64,000 nt of DNA from Marinilabilia sp. (GCF_016278715.1 NZ_JADQBH010000033.1:18794-82793); one strand, 5' to 3'. Shown: positions 47,579-57,549, counted from the stretch's first letter. Notes: generated by a model not told the origin, from the sequence alone. Program-made: numbers and translations.

Positions 47579-47902
47579 ATGGAAGACCAACTTGAAATAA
47601 TTAAGCAAACATTTATTTCAAACAGCGTGGATAAACTTTTGGGCCTGAAAGATAAGTTTGTCGATACTGAGAAATCCAATCCTGACCCTGTGGCCGAAGA
47701 ACTGGCCAATGATGTATTTATGGTTATGCATGGCATTTCCGGCACTGCTCCGATGGTTGGACTTGAAAATCTTGCTCCGCTCTCCAGGAAACTTGAGATT
47801 GTTTTCGATAAAATTCGGAAAGGGGAAAAAGAGTTTTCTGAACAAATAAAGATACAGACAGTCAGAGGGATAGATGCCATTATAGATGAATTAAGGTTTT
47901 AA
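47579..47902 (+). CDS. Stand-alone HPt-like protein
   Basis: The protein is about 107 residues and helical, with the histidine-phosphotransfer core FMVMHGISGTAPMVG (about 47-61, His51). The usual HxxKG motif reads HGISG, so the conserved Lys is Ser. Phosphotransfer is plausible but weakened. The longest frame starts with TTG at 47498; the ATG at 47579 is preferred because the upstream segment shows no HPt features. It lies between cheY and cheA and may shuttle phosphate or act as a sink. Confidence 0.72.
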   Translation: MEDQLEIIKQTFISNSVDKLLGLKDKFVDTEKSNPDPVAEELANDVFMVMHGISGTAPMVGLENLAPLSRKLEIVFDKIRKGEKEFSEQIKIQTVRGIDAIIDELRF

Positions 47903-47977
47903 TCCGAAAAACGGCTCTTTGATATGTTTCTCATTTTAAAGTGAAATATATTGCGTGCGAAATGGCAAAAGAACATT

Positions 47978-50050
47978 ATGATAGATAAATTTAAAGCCAA
48001 GTTTGTTGAGGAATCTCTGGACAATGTTAATGATCTGGAAGAGGCTCTTTTTGCGCTCGAGAATGATATGCAGAGTAAAGATCTGATTGAACGCATTTTC
48101 CGGGCCATGCACTCTCTTAAAGGGGGCGGTGCCATGTTCGGGTTCAACCATTTGAGCGACTTTACTCATCATCTGGAGAATATTTTTGATAAAGTCCGAA
48201 ATAACAAACTTGAGGTGACTCCCGATTTGATTTCGTTGACCTTTACTGCGGTTGATGAAATAAAATTTCTTCTGCAAAAAGGAGATCTTACTGAAAAAGA
48301 TGACCTGGATGCCTACCGTGCTTTTATGGCCAAAATTCAGGACTTTTCAGAGAGCGGGGGAAATATCCGGGCCGCTGCTACTACTGCAGAAGTTACTCCT
48401 GCAGTAGCAGAAGGTGAGAATACTTATTTGATCTCTTTTGTTCCCCGTGAGGAGCTTCTACAAAATGGAACCAATCCTTTGTTTCTGCTTGATGATCTAC
48501 ACGCCCTCGGAGAGGGATATAGTATTGTCTATACACACAAAGTTCCCTCTTTTGAACCGTTGGAGCCCGAAAGCAATTATTGCCTCTGGCAAATACTTCT
48601 GACCACGACAGAATCTTTGAATGAAATAAAGGACGTTTTTATTTTCGTGGAAGATGAATGTGACTTATCTGTTGATGAGGTCTGTAATGGGGGTTTTGAA
48701 ATCAACCCCGATATTAAAAAATTAATCAGCAATGCCAGGAATTCTAACTCCTTAATTAAAGTAAGCGACCTTAAAATTCTACTTAAAAAGGAAGAGTCTG
48801 CTGCTGACGAAGCTGAGAGAACAGAAAAAGAAGATAAAGACCAAAAGAAAAAGAAGCAGTTTAAGGAGCATAAAATCTCTAGTATCAGGGTCGCATCCCT
48901 GAAAATTGATGAACTTGTTAACCTTGTTAGTGAGCTTGTGACCGTACAGGCACAGTTGAGCGTATATGCCGAGAAAAAAGGTGAGAGTGATATCCTGGCT
49001 CTGGCGGAGAATGTTCAGAAATTATCACGCCAGTTGCGAGACAATGCATTCGAAATCAGCCTTATTCCTATGCAGAGCGAGCTAATGCGTTTTCAACGTT
49101 TGGTACGTGACCTGTCCAAGGATTTGGGAAAAGAGATTGATTTTGTTATTGAAGGTGGAGATATTGAACTTGATAAAAATATTATTGAGCATCTCACAGA
49201 TCCATTATTGCATATTTTGCGAAATTCGGTTGACCACGGGATTGAAATGCCCGACGAACGTGTGGCTGCCGGAAAGTCGCCAAAAGGAAATATCTATTTT
49301 AAAGCTTACCACGCCGGAGCCAATGTGCTGATTGAAGTTACTGATGACGGTAAGGGAATTAACGTAGATGACATCAGGAAGAAGGCCGTTGCCAAGGGAA
49401 TAATTGACGATTCTGCGGAGCTCTCTGACAAAGAAATTCTCAACCTCGTTTTTATGAGCGGCTTTTCAACACGCGAATCTGTTTCTGATGTTTCGGGGCG
49501 TGGTGTTGGAATGGACGTGGTTCGAAAAAAGATATCCGAGATACGGGGTGAAGTTTCTATTGCTTCGGAGGAAGGTCAGGGAACTACCATTACCCTGCGT
49601 TTGCCCCTTACGCTATCTATTATTGACGGTCTGCTTGTTCGGGTAGCCAAAAATCAATACGTGGTTCCAATTTCATCCATCGAAAAGATTTTTGCGTTGA
49701 CCAAGGGACAGTTGAAAAATTCCTTTAATAAAGTGGTTGTTATCGACAACGAACAAATCCCGTATGTTGATATGCGGGATGTTTTTAAAGAGGAAAAAGC
49801 AGAAGTTGAGGTTCCTCAGATGATTCTCGTTAAACATGCCGACAAACGGTTGGGCTTGCTGGTTGATGAAGTGCTTGGAGAATATCAGACTGTTGTGAAA
49901 CCGCTGGGGCGTTATCTCAAAACTCATGAAGTCGTTTCAGGAGCATCCATTCTCGGAGATGGAACCATCTCTTTGGTGATTGATACCAATCGTGTGTTGC
50001 AATTGAGCTCGTCCGGTAAGTTTAAAGGAAAGAAAAAGGAAGAACTTTAA
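47978..50050 (+). CDS. cheA: Chemotaxis histidine kinase CheA
   Basis: The protein is about 690 residues. Its domains run P1 HPt (HSLKGGGAMFG, His about 45), a P2-like region (about 145-240), a charged linker, the dimerisation domain (IDELVNLVSELVTVQAQL), the HATPase domain (HILRNSVDHGIE, DDGKGI and GRGVGMDVV) and a CheW-like P5 domain (about 550-680). All ATP-binding boxes are intact. The longest frame starts with TTG at 47951; the ATG at 47978 (MIDKFKAKF) is preferred. The CheW gene follows after 12 bases. Confidence 0.96.
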   Translation: MIDKFKAKFVEESLDNVNDLEEALFALENDMQSKDLIERIFRAMHSLKGGGAMFGFNHLSDFTHHLENIFDKVRNNKLEVTPDLISLTFTAVDEIKFLLQKGDLTEKDDLDAYRAFMAKIQDFSESGGNIRAAATTAEVTPAVAEGENTYLISFVPREELLQNGTNPLFLLDDLHALGEGYSIVYTHKVPSFEPLEPESNYCLWQILLTTTESLNEIKDVFIFVEDECDLSVDEVCNGGFEINPDIKKLISNARNSNSLIKVSDLKILLKKEESAADEAERTEKEDKDQKKKKQFKEHKISSIRVASLKIDELVNLVSELVTVQAQLSVYAEKKGESDILALAENVQKLSRQLRDNAFEISLIPMQSELMRFQRLVRDLSKDLGKEIDFVIEGGDIELDKNIIEHLTDPLLHILRNSVDHGIEMPDERVAAGKSPKGNIYFKAYHAGANVLIEVTDDGKGINVDDIRKKAVAKGIIDDSAELSDKEILNLVFMSGFSTRESVSDVSGRGVGMDVVRKKISEIRGEVSIASEEGQGTTITLRLPLTLSIIDGLLVRVAKNQYVVPISSIEKIFALTKGQLKNSFNKVVVIDNEQIPYVDMRDVFKEEKAEVEVPQMILVKHADKRLGLLVDEVLGEYQTVVKPLGRYLKTHEVVSGASILGDGTISLVIDTNRVLQLSSSGKFKGKKKEEL

Positions 50051-50062
50051 TTTTTGGAAATT

Positions 50063-50518
50063 ATGTTGGAAAACAGCTATAATACCCTTTTATCTTTCAA
50101 GGTTCATGATGAATTCTTTGCTCTGGATGCAATGAGAGTTAATCATATCCTTGAAGTACCGGAGATTACCAGGATTCCTAATACGCCTGATTTTATGGTA
50201 GGAGTACTTAATTTGCACGGTAACATTATTCCTGTTGTGGATTTGAGACTGATGATGGGGTTCGGGAATCCCGATTTTACCAATGACACAGCAGTTGTCG
50301 TCATAAACCCGGAGGAACAACAGGATAGTAGTCTGGGCCTTATTGTGGATATGGTCAAGGAGGTTGTTGAAACAGAAGGATTGGAAATAAAACCAACCGT
50401 GGCCGACAAGGAAGAAAGTATGCTGAGGAATTTTCATGGGACTTTTTCAATGGATGGTCAATTTGTTCATATTATTGATATTGAAGAACTGGTTGCTGCG
50501 GCGGAAATGTGGTCTTAA
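50063..50518 (+). CDS. cheW: Coupling protein CheW (first copy)
   Basis: The protein is about 151 residues with the CheW double-beta-barrel fold (LLSFKVHDEFFALDAMRV, TPDFMVGVLNLHGNIIPVVDLR and GLIVDMVKEVVE). It links MCP to CheA. The frame can start with TTG at 50054, but the ATG at 50063 is preferred. Confidence 0.93.
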   Translation: MLENSYNTLLSFKVHDEFFALDAMRVNHILEVPEITRIPNTPDFMVGVLNLHGNIIPVVDLRLMMGFGNPDFTNDTAVVVINPEEQQDSSLGLIVDMVKEVVETEGLEIKPTVADKEESMLRNFHGTFSMDGQFVHIIDIEELVAAAEMWS

Positions 50519-50710
50519 TTAAGCGACTGCGATCATAGTAAAACTTAAATGAGTGTGGTTTAAAAAGGTATACTTTTGTTACAATCGAGTCTTTAAAATT
50601 TTTGCTTCGGAATAAAATGGTAGTTAATTACGGCTCAGGAATTTTTAACAACGATGTGTTTGACATTAAAAATGCTTTTTAGTCCGGGCTTTTAAAACAA
50701 ATAGAGATAA

Positions 50711-51184
50711 ATGAATTCATATCTGACTTTTAAAGTGATTGATGAGGTTTTTGCTGTTCATGTTTCTCATGTGATGGAAATCAGAGAATATGAAAAGCCT
50801 AAACCCGTGCCGCAGAAGGTAGATTTTATTGCCGGTTTACTTGAATTCCGCGACGAAATAATCCCGCTGATCAATACCGGACTTAAATTTAACCTGGGAC
50901 CTGTCGAGGCATCACAAAGTTCTGTAATTGTGATTCTGAACTTGAATAAAGAAGGCGAAGCGGATAATTACAGGGTTGCTATCATGGCCGATGCGGTATC
51001 GGATGTAATTGAAGTCGAAGACAATGAATTAAAGACTATCCGCCATGAGTACAAGCCAGGGTATGTCGCCGGAACTTATAGTAAAGATAATGCGTTTGTT
51101 TTTGTTTTGGACTCTGACAAAGTATTTACCAGGAATGAAGTTATTGAAATGGATAAAATATTATCAGCAGCCAAAGAGCAATAG
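50711..51184 (+). CDS. cheW: Coupling protein CheW (second copy)
   Basis: The 157-residue protein has a second, divergent CheW domain (YLTFKVIDEVFAVHVSHVME, VDFIAGLLEFRDEIIPLI and AIMADAVSDVIEVEDNE). Having two CheW proteins for one visible CheA/MCP suggests separate coupling roles or receptors elsewhere. It begins 192 bases after the first copy and 14 bases before cheR. Confidence 0.9.
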   Translation: MNSYLTFKVIDEVFAVHVSHVMEIREYEKPKPVPQKVDFIAGLLEFRDEIIPLINTGLKFNLGPVEASQSSVIVILNLNKEGEADNYRVAIMADAVSDVIEVEDNELKTIRHEYKPGYVAGTYSKDNAFVFVLDSDKVFTRNEVIEMDKILSAAKEQ

Positions 51185-51198
51185 ATCTTTTTATTGGA

Positions 51199-52065
51199 GT
51201 GGAAAATAAAACAGGAAATAAGGGGTTTGATTGCTTTAAAGCGGAATTGTCTGAAAAAGATTTTCAGGCTTTTAGCAAGTATATTTTTAACGAGTATGGT
51301 ATAAAAATGCCTCCTGTTAAACGTATTATGCTGCAAGGTCGTCTGCTTAAAAGAATACGGGAACTTAAAATGAACTCTTATTCTGAATATAAAGAGTATT
51401 TCTTTAGTAAAGAGGGACAGGAGCGGGAGTTACTGAATTTTTTGAATGTGGTTACCACCAATAAGACCGATTTTTACAGGGAACCGGTTCATTTTGCTTT
51501 CCTGAAAGATCATGTGCTCCCCGATTTTGCTGATTCCACTGGGTTTAGCAGGCCCTTTAAGGTGTGGAGCGCCGGCTCCTCCAGCGGAGAGGAAGGATAC
51601 ACGATTGCAGTTGCACTGAATGAGTTTAAGTTGGCCAATCCGCGCTTCAGATATGAAATTTTGGGTACCGATATCTCAAGCCAGATGCTTCAGACCGCTG
51701 CACGTGGTGTTTACAAAGAGTCCAAAATAGATATGGTGCCCATTGATTTGAAGCGAAGATATTTTTTGAAAAGTAAAGACAGGATGAATCCTACTGTTAG
51801 AGTCGTGCCTGAATTACAGACCAATCTCAAACTGAGGTATCTTAATCTCATGGATTCGGTTTATGATGTGAGTGAAACCTTTGATGTGATTTTCTGTAGA
51901 AACGTATTGATTTACTTCGACAGAGTAACACAGGAAAAGGTAATAAACCGTTTGTGCCGACATTTAAGTCCAGACGGCTATTTTTTTATTGGTCATTCTG
52001 AATCACTTTCAGGGATGGATGTGCCGTTGGAACATGTGAAGCCAACAATTTTTAAGCGCCGTTAA
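51199..52065 (+). CDS. cheR: MCP methyltransferase CheR (first copy)
   Basis: The 288-residue enzyme transfers methyl groups from SAM to MCP glutamates. It has the CheR N-terminal helical domain (about 10-90) and a methyltransferase domain with WSAGSSSGEEGY (about 117-128), TDISSQML and the catalytic CRNVLIYFD motif, all intact. The start is a GTG at 51199; the helical domain begins right behind it and no ATG lies earlier in frame. Confidence 0.93.
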   Translation: MENKTGNKGFDCFKAELSEKDFQAFSKYIFNEYGIKMPPVKRIMLQGRLLKRIRELKMNSYSEYKEYFFSKEGQERELLNFLNVVTTNKTDFYREPVHFAFLKDHVLPDFADSTGFSRPFKVWSAGSSSGEEGYTIAVALNEFKLANPRFRYEILGTDISSQMLQTAARGVYKESKIDMVPIDLKRRYFLKSKDRMNPTVRVVPELQTNLKLRYLNLMDSVYDVSETFDVIFCRNVLIYFDRVTQEKVINRLCRHLSPDGYFFIGHSESLSGMDVPLEHVKPTIFKRR

Positions 52066-52206
52066 TCCAAGAGGAAAATACACGGCTGATGGAATACGAT
52101 GATTTTCAATATATTTGTGCTTGAATTTCTGGGTTTTTAACATTTGAGATTGGTTTTCAACAGGAAGAAGAAACATAAAATACGATGACGCTATAATTAT
52201 TGCATT

Positions 52207-53106
52207 ATGACAAACATTACTGACAGACAGTTAATAAAGGAGATTCGGGAAAAAATGAACGAGCGCAAGAAGTTCGAACAGGAGGTTCAGCTGCTTACTC
52301 GTGAATTGCAGGAAGTTACCAATAAATTGCGGGAATCCGAATCCCTTAAAAGCCATTTTATATCAAATATTTCCAATGAGATTGTCAACCCATTTACGTC
52401 CATTCTGGGATTGTCCAAATCTATTCTTTCAGTGGAAAAGAATGACTGGAAAAAGGTGGTATCAATGGTTGCTCTTATTCATAGCGAAGCTTTCAATCTT
52501 GATTTTCAGTTGCGGAACATCTTTGTTGCTGCCAAAATTGAAGCAGGAGAGATTATGCCCAATATTTCCAAGGTGAATGTGCGGGGAATTATCCAGAGTA
52601 TCATTGAGGCATTTAATTTGGTGGCTCGAAAAATGGGCATTCAAATTGAGTTTGAGTGGCTGATTGAATATGGATTTGGAAAAAACTTTTACTTCAAAAC
52701 TGATAGTGAAAAGATTAAGCTGATCCTTAGCAACCTGCTGAACAATGCACTTAAGTATAGCTATAAAGATAGTAAAGTAATTATCAAGGTTTGGGCAGAT
52801 GAGGAGAAACTAAGTTTGTCTGTTCAGGACTTTGGAACAGGAATTTCAGAAAAAAACCAAAAAATCATTTTTGAGCGTTTTAAACGACTCGATACCGGAA
52901 TCAACTCTATTAACCGGGGACACGGCCTGGGGCTTTCAATTACAAAAGCTCTCCTTGATGTGTTGGGTGGTGAGATAGATATTAAGAGCCAAAAAGGTGA
53001 AGGTTCTACCTTTATCATTCATATGCCTGAAGCAAAGAATGTTGTTGATGGTTTTAGCGGCGAAGGAAATGACCTCTTTTTTGATGATGGTGATGAGATT
53101 TTTTAA
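52207..53106 (+). CDS. Histidine-kinase-like protein lacking the H-box histidine
   Basis: The 299-residue soluble protein has an N-terminal coiled coil (about 10-45). A dimerisation helix at the H-box position reads FISNISNEIVNPF, so Asn57 replaces the phosphorylated His. A full HATPase domain follows (about 165-285) with N box LLNNALKYS, G1 DFGTGI and G2 HGLGLSI, all intact. It probably binds ATP but cannot autophosphorylate in the classical way. It could be a nucleotide-dependent scaffold, an allosteric partner of CheA, or a kinase of another residue. It is embedded between cheR and cheD. Confidence 0.82.
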   Translation: MTNITDRQLIKEIREKMNERKKFEQEVQLLTRELQEVTNKLRESESLKSHFISNISNEIVNPFTSILGLSKSILSVEKNDWKKVVSMVALIHSEAFNLDFQLRNIFVAAKIEAGEIMPNISKVNVRGIIQSIIEAFNLVARKMGIQIEFEWLIEYGFGKNFYFKTDSEKIKLILSNLLNNALKYSYKDSKVIIKVWADEEKLSLSVQDFGTGISEKNQKIIFERFKRLDTGINSINRGHGLGLSITKALLDVLGGEIDIKSQKGEGSTFIIHMPEAKNVVDGFSGEGNDLFFDDGDEIF

Positions 53107-53118
53107 GGTTTTTATTTA

Positions 53119-53589
53119 ATGGAGCAATATTCACAACATTTTTTATATCCATCCACCTTATTTGCCAGTAAAGAGCCCTATGTGGTAAAGACCATTCTTG
53201 GCTCCTGTGTGGCGATATGTTTGTGGGATCCCGTTAACCGGATTGGGGGCATTAATCATTATATGCTTCCCAGTTGGAATGGTAACGACCTGGCATCTCC
53301 CAAATATGGAAATATCGCCATCGATAAGTTGTTGGAGAAAATGAGTCAACTGGGGGCACGTCGAGAAAACCTGAAAGCCAAAATATTTGGAGGAGGGGAA
53401 CTCATTAATAGCGGTGCCAACGGAACTCTTATCGGAGAAAGAAATATCAGGGTGGCCAGGTTAATACTGGAAGAGAAGAAAATCCCTGTTGTAGCATCCA
53501 GTACAGGGGGCCGAAAAGGACGAAAAATCCTCTTTTTTACCGATATCGGTGAGGTAAGGCATAAATTTCTGGATAAAAAAGCACAATAA
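53119..53589 (+). CDS. cheD: Chemoreceptor glutamine deamidase CheD
   Basis: The 156-residue enzyme has the catalytic Cys30 in KTILGSCVAICLWD and His47 in GGINHYML. It also has the conserved PKYGNIAIDKLL and KAKIFGGG segments. CheD deamidates MCP glutamines to glutamates, creating methylation sites. No CheC partner gene is visible in the window. It lies 12 bases after the kinase-like gene and 21 bases before cheB. Confidence 0.94.
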   Translation: MEQYSQHFLYPSTLFASKEPYVVKTILGSCVAICLWDPVNRIGGINHYMLPSWNGNDLASPKYGNIAIDKLLEKMSQLGARRENLKAKIFGGGELINSGANGTLIGERNIRVARLILEEKKIPVVASSTGGRKGRKILFFTDIGEVRHKFLDKKAQ

Positions 53590-53610
53590 TATTTTCTTTG
53601 TTTTAGTTCT

Positions 53611-54690
53611 ATGAGTAAGAATATCAGGGTACTTATTGTGGATGACTCGGCGGTGGTTCGTCAGAGTCTTTCTGCTATTCTGGAGTCTGATCCGCATATT
53701 GAGGTTATGGGCACCGCCGCTGATCCTCTTATCGCGGTTAAGAAGATAATGAAAGAAGTCCCGGATGTGATCACCCTGGATATTGAAATGCCACGGATGG
53801 ATGGGCTTACATTTCTGCGAAAAATAATGTCGCAGCATCCAATTCCGGTAGTGGTTATTTCCTCTCTTACCACCGAAGGAACCGAAACTGCAATGAAGGC
53901 TTTGGAATATGGGGCCTCCGAGATTATTGGTAAGCCTGCCATGAATGCAGCCCAGTTTATCAACGAATCTAAAATTATTTTGTGTGATGCCGTGAAAGCT
54001 GCGTCTCAGGCTAAGCTCACGCGGCTTAAGATTAGTCACACCCCTCAGGTTGACTGGGTGGCACCGAAATTTTCTGCTGATGTCATTCTGCAAAAAAGCA
54101 CATCGTATAAAAAAATCATCAGTACCGAAAAAATCATTGTATTGGGTGCTTCTACCGGAGGAACTGAAGCCATTCGGTTATTTCTAAAAAGCTTACCCGC
54201 CAAAATGCCCGGTATTGCTATTGTTCAGCACATGCCCGAAAGCTTTACCCGTTCTTTTGCCAATAGCCTGAACAATTTGTGTGAGTTGGAGGTGAAAGAA
54301 GCAGAAAACGGAGACCGGCTTTATCAGGGGCGCGTCTTAATTGCACCTGGCAATTTCCACATGCTGTTAAAAAGAACCGGCAAAGAATATTCTGTAGAGG
54401 TTCGTGAAGGGCCGCTGGTTAATCGCCACAGACCCTCTGTGGATGTTTTGTTCCGGTCGGCAGCCCGTTATGCCGGCCAGAATGCCATGGGGATTTTACT
54501 CACCGGAATGGGGAACGATGGCGCTAAAGGTCTTTTGGAAATGAAAGAAGCCGGAGGTTCCACAATTGCCCAGGATGAAGCTTCATCGGTTGTTTTTGGA
54601 ATGCCACGCGAGGCCATTAAACTTGGAGCAGCAAAGGAGGTTTTAGCGATTGAAAAAATGGCCCCATATCTTTTAAAGAATTTTATTTGA
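53611..54690 (+). CDS. cheB: CheB: receiver-domain MCP methylesterase/deamidase
   Basis: The 359-residue protein has a receiver domain (about 5-125; Asp11-Asp12, phospho-Asp57), a linker, and a CheB esterase domain (about 165-355). The triad is Ser in LGASTGGT (about 180), His in IVQHMPESF (about 207) and Asp in [10 protein letters not shown] (about 303). It removes methyl groups from MCP glutamates when phosphorylated by CheA. Confidence 0.95.
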   Translation: MSKNIRVLIVDDSAVVRQSLSAILESDPHIEVMGTAADPLIAVKKIMKEVPDVITLDIEMPRMDGLTFLRKIMSQHPIPVVVISSLTTEGTETAMKALEYGASEIIGKPAMNAAQFINESKIILCDAVKAASQAKLTRLKISHTPQVDWVAPKFSADVILQKSTSYKKIISTEKIIVLGASTGGTEAIRLFLKSLPAKMPGIAIVQHMPESFTRSFANSLNNLCELEVKEAENGDRLYQGRVLIAPGNFHMLLKRTGKEYSVEVREGPLVNRHRPSVDVLFRSAARYAGQNAMGILLTGMGNDGAKGLLEMKEAGGSTIAQDEASSVVFGMPREAIKLGAAKEVLAIEKMAPYLLKNFI

Positions 54691-54792
54691 TTTGCCCTGA
54701 AACAGAAACAATGGATGTTTGATATAACCTTTTTCTTTATGGTTCGTTAACACCTTTAATAATTGAGGTTGACTGAAAACAATATTTATCAG

Positions 54793-56673
54793 ATGAAGAA
54801 GACCGATTATAAACGCATATTGTCAAAGTATTCTCTTCGCGGGTTTGCCCTGGGGTTAATACTTGCTGCTATTGTTTTTTTGTTAAGTTTCGATGCAGAG
54901 ATTTTTCAGCATTACGGAGGCGGGTTTGGAAATCTGCTGGCTCTAATGCCCGGTCTTTGGCTCGTTCTGCTGTTTCCTTTTCTCTTTGCAATCATTGGGT
55001 ATCAGGTGGCCAATGTTTTTGTGCGTTCTATTCGGAAACAAAATAAACGGATCAAGAGAGAAGCCGGAAAAACGAAAATGGTTTTGGGCTTTATTGATAG
55101 TCTGCGCCAGGGAAATCTGGAAGAATCTTTGCCCGATAATCAGAGACGGGATGCGCTTACTAAAGCCCTCATAAAATTGAGGGAGTTTATGGTTCAGAGT
55201 AAAAAAGACCAGGAACAGCGACGCCTGGAGGAAGAGCAAAGAACCTGGGTGACCCAGGGATTGGCTCAATTTGCCGAGCTGTTGAGAAAGAACAACGACA
55301 ACCTGGAGGAACTCTCTTACAATATTATTCACTACCTGGTCAATTATATGAATATTAACCAGGGAGGTGTTTTTCTGCTGAATCAACCCACCAGCGGAGA
55401 TGAGAAATATTTCGAAATGACTGCCTGTGTTGCCTATGAGCGCAAAAAATTTGCAGATAAGGTTATTGGATGGGGCGAGGGCCTGGTTGGCCGTTGTGCT
55501 TTGGAAAAAAGCACCATTTATATGACCGACGTTCCGGAAGATTATGTGAATATTACTTCCGGACTTGGAGAAGCAACTCCTAAGGCTGTTTTGTTGGTAC
55601 CGCTCAAAGCAAATGAAGAAATATATGGTGTTATTGAGCTGGCTTCGTTTCATGCTTTTGAGCAATTTGAAATCGAGTTTGTGGAAAAGCTTGGCGAGAG
55701 TATTGCATTGACCATTTCTACGGTCAAAACCAATATGAAGACCTCGAAACTGCTTAAAGAGACCCAGATTCAGGCCGAGAAAATGGCCCAACAAGAAGAG
55801 GAACTTCGTCAGAACCTGGAGGAGATGAAAGCAACCCAGGAAGAGAGCGAACGTCAGGCCCTTGAAATGCAGGGAATTCTAGATGCCATTGATCATGCGG
55901 CTATCAGTTGTGAATTTGAAACCGACGGTACACTAATTTCGGTGAATCACAACTTCCTGAGTACATTCAAATATCGTCCCGAAGAAATTGAAGACCAGAA
56001 CCTTAGAATCTTCTTCTTTAAAGAGGATGTGGGCGAACTGGACAAAATACTTGCACAGCTTCAGGAAGGGCAAAACTTCCGTGGGAGGGTTCGGAGAAGA
56101 ACCAAACTGGGTGAAGAAATTTATTTGCTTACCACCTATTCTCCTGTTGTGGATAATGACGGGGAAATCATGAAAATTTTAAGCCTCGAAAATGATGTCA
56201 CCGAGCAGGTGCAGATGGAGGAAGCCCTTAAACGTTCGAAAGATGAGCTGGGTGTTATGCTTGAAGAGGCCCGGAATGAAGTGAAAGGTCACTTTAAGGA
56301 AATTGAGTCAGTGAAAATCAGGAATGAGAAAACCCTGGAGGGGGCTTTGGATGCCATCATAACCACTAATAAAGAAGGAATGTTGGAGTTTTTCAATGCT
56401 GCTGCCGAGAAATTATGGGGATATAACCGCAGCGAAGTTCTGGGAGAGCATGTTTCCAATTTATTCTCGAAAGATGCAGTGAAAAACGACACATTTGTGT
56501 CTGCTTTTGTTAATTCTAATGGCAGTAAAGTGATTGGAGAGCGTAAGGAGGTTCCTATTCTCAACAAATACGGGGAAGAAGTGCCGGTTTTGTTTCTTCT
56601 TTCCGATGCAGAAGTGGGTGACGATCATTCTTATACTGCATTTATTCAGAATGTTGAGGTAGAACTCTTTTAA
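54793..56673 (+). CDS. Membrane GAF/PAS sensor protein without output domain
   Basis: The protein is about 626 residues, with two N-terminal membrane helices (about 17-37 and 48-72), a coiled coil, and a GAF domain (about 150-305) carrying WGEGLVGRCALEK and TDVPEDYVNITSGLGEAT. A second coiled coil (about 310-360) leads to two PAS domains (about 365-490 and 510-626). No kinase, cyclase or phosphatase domain follows, so it must signal through neighbours, perhaps the array or CheR. The longest frame starts with TTG at 54763; the ATG at 54793 was chosen. Confidence 0.82.
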   Translation: MKKTDYKRILSKYSLRGFALGLILAAIVFLLSFDAEIFQHYGGGFGNLLALMPGLWLVLLFPFLFAIIGYQVANVFVRSIRKQNKRIKREAGKTKMVLGFIDSLRQGNLEESLPDNQRRDALTKALIKLREFMVQSKKDQEQRRLEEEQRTWVTQGLAQFAELLRKNNDNLEELSYNIIHYLVNYMNINQGGVFLLNQPTSGDEKYFEMTACVAYERKKFADKVIGWGEGLVGRCALEKSTIYMTDVPEDYVNITSGLGEATPKAVLLVPLKANEEIYGVIELASFHAFEQFEIEFVEKLGESIALTISTVKTNMKTSKLLKETQIQAEKMAQQEEELRQNLEEMKATQEESERQALEMQGILDAIDHAAISCEFETDGTLISVNHNFLSTFKYRPEEIEDQNLRIFFFKEDVGELDKILAQLQEGQNFRGRVRRRTKLGEEIYLLTTYSPVVDNDGEIMKILSLENDVTEQVQMEEALKRSKDELGVMLEEARNEVKGHFKEIESVKIRNEKTLEGALDAIITTNKEGMLEFFNAAAEKLWGYNRSEVLGEHVSNLFSKDAVKNDTFVSAFVNSNGSKVIGERKEVPILNKYGEEVPVLFLLSDAEVGDDHSYTAFIQNVEVELF

Positions 56674-56677
56674 ATAG

Positions 56678-57532
56678 ATGAGGTTGAATAGTTGTGGCGT
56701 AATGACATATAAAGAATATCTACAGGTGCTGAAAGAGCATTCTCCGTATGATTTTTTGGATTATTCGGATAACTCCATATTCAGAAGAATTGAGAAAGTG
56801 ATGCGGGACCACGAGCTTACCCTTGAGGAGCTTTGTGAGAAAACCCGAAAAGAAAAGACCTTTGTGGAGGAGGTGGTGGAAGCCATCACTGTGAATACCA
56901 CCGAATTGTTTCGCGATCCGGCTGTTTGGAAATATCTTTTCGAAAAAAACTTACCATCGTTAAACAACAATAGCTTTATAAACATTTGGCATGCCGGCTG
57001 TTCTACCGGACAAGAAGTGTACTCTCTTCTTATTCTGTTTAACGAACTGGGTTTGCTGGACAAGGTTCGGGTTTTTGCTACCGATATTAGTCATAAGGCG
57101 TTGGAGATAGCACGGAAGGGCGTTTATCAGAATCAGATCGATCGGGGATGTATTGATAATTTTAATTCCGTGTTTGATATTCCATCCGGAGATAACACAA
57201 CCTTCCTGAAGTATTTTGAGGTTGATGAAAAGCACGACAGAATTATTGTAAAGCCTTTTTTAAAAGAGAACATTAAATTTATCCGCCATGATTTGGTGAA
57301 GAATGAGGTGCCTTTTTACAATAAGATTGATGTGATTTTTTGCCGGAATGTATTGATATATTTTAATGTGAAGCTCCAGAATCGTATTGTTCAGCGGTTT
57401 TATGATGGATTATACAACAACGGAATGCTTGTTTTAGGAGCCCATGAAGGGTTGAGCGGATTTTTTAAAACCAAGTTTGACCGGCATGGACCAATATATA
57501 AGAAAAGCAATGTGTTTCATTTGCGGTATTGA
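56678..57532 (+). CDS. cheR: MCP methyltransferase CheR (second copy)
   Basis: The 284-residue protein has an intact CheR layout: N-terminal helices with VNTTELFRDPAVW, a SAM-binding loop IWHAGCSTGQEVYSL, ATDISHKALEIA and CRNVLIYFN. It is an active-looking paralogue of the first CheR with only partial similarity, so it may methylate a different receptor set. It lies four bases after the GAF/PAS gene. An alternative ATG lies at 56702. Confidence 0.9.
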   Translation: MRLNSCGVMTYKEYLQVLKEHSPYDFLDYSDNSIFRRIEKVMRDHELTLEELCEKTRKEKTFVEEVVEAITVNTTELFRDPAVWKYLFEKNLPSLNNNSFINIWHAGCSTGQEVYSLLILFNELGLLDKVRVFATDISHKALEIARKGVYQNQIDRGCIDNFNSVFDIPSGDNTTFLKYFEVDEKHDRIIVKPFLKENIKFIRHDLVKNEVPFYNKIDVIFCRNVLIYFNVKLQNRIVQRFYDGLYNNGMLVLGAHEGLSGFFKTKFDRHGPIYKKSNVFHLRY

Positions 57533-57549
57533 ACAAAACATGTTTTTAC

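Noticed and set aside
53461..54093. 210-codon minus-strand frame over cheD/cheB
   Set aside because: It crosses two well supported plus-strand genes and has no domain features.
54943..55794. 283-codon minus-strand frame over the GAF/PAS gene
   Set aside because: The plus strand encodes clear membrane and GAF sequence. The antisense product is Phe/Asn/Gln-rich with no recognisable domain.
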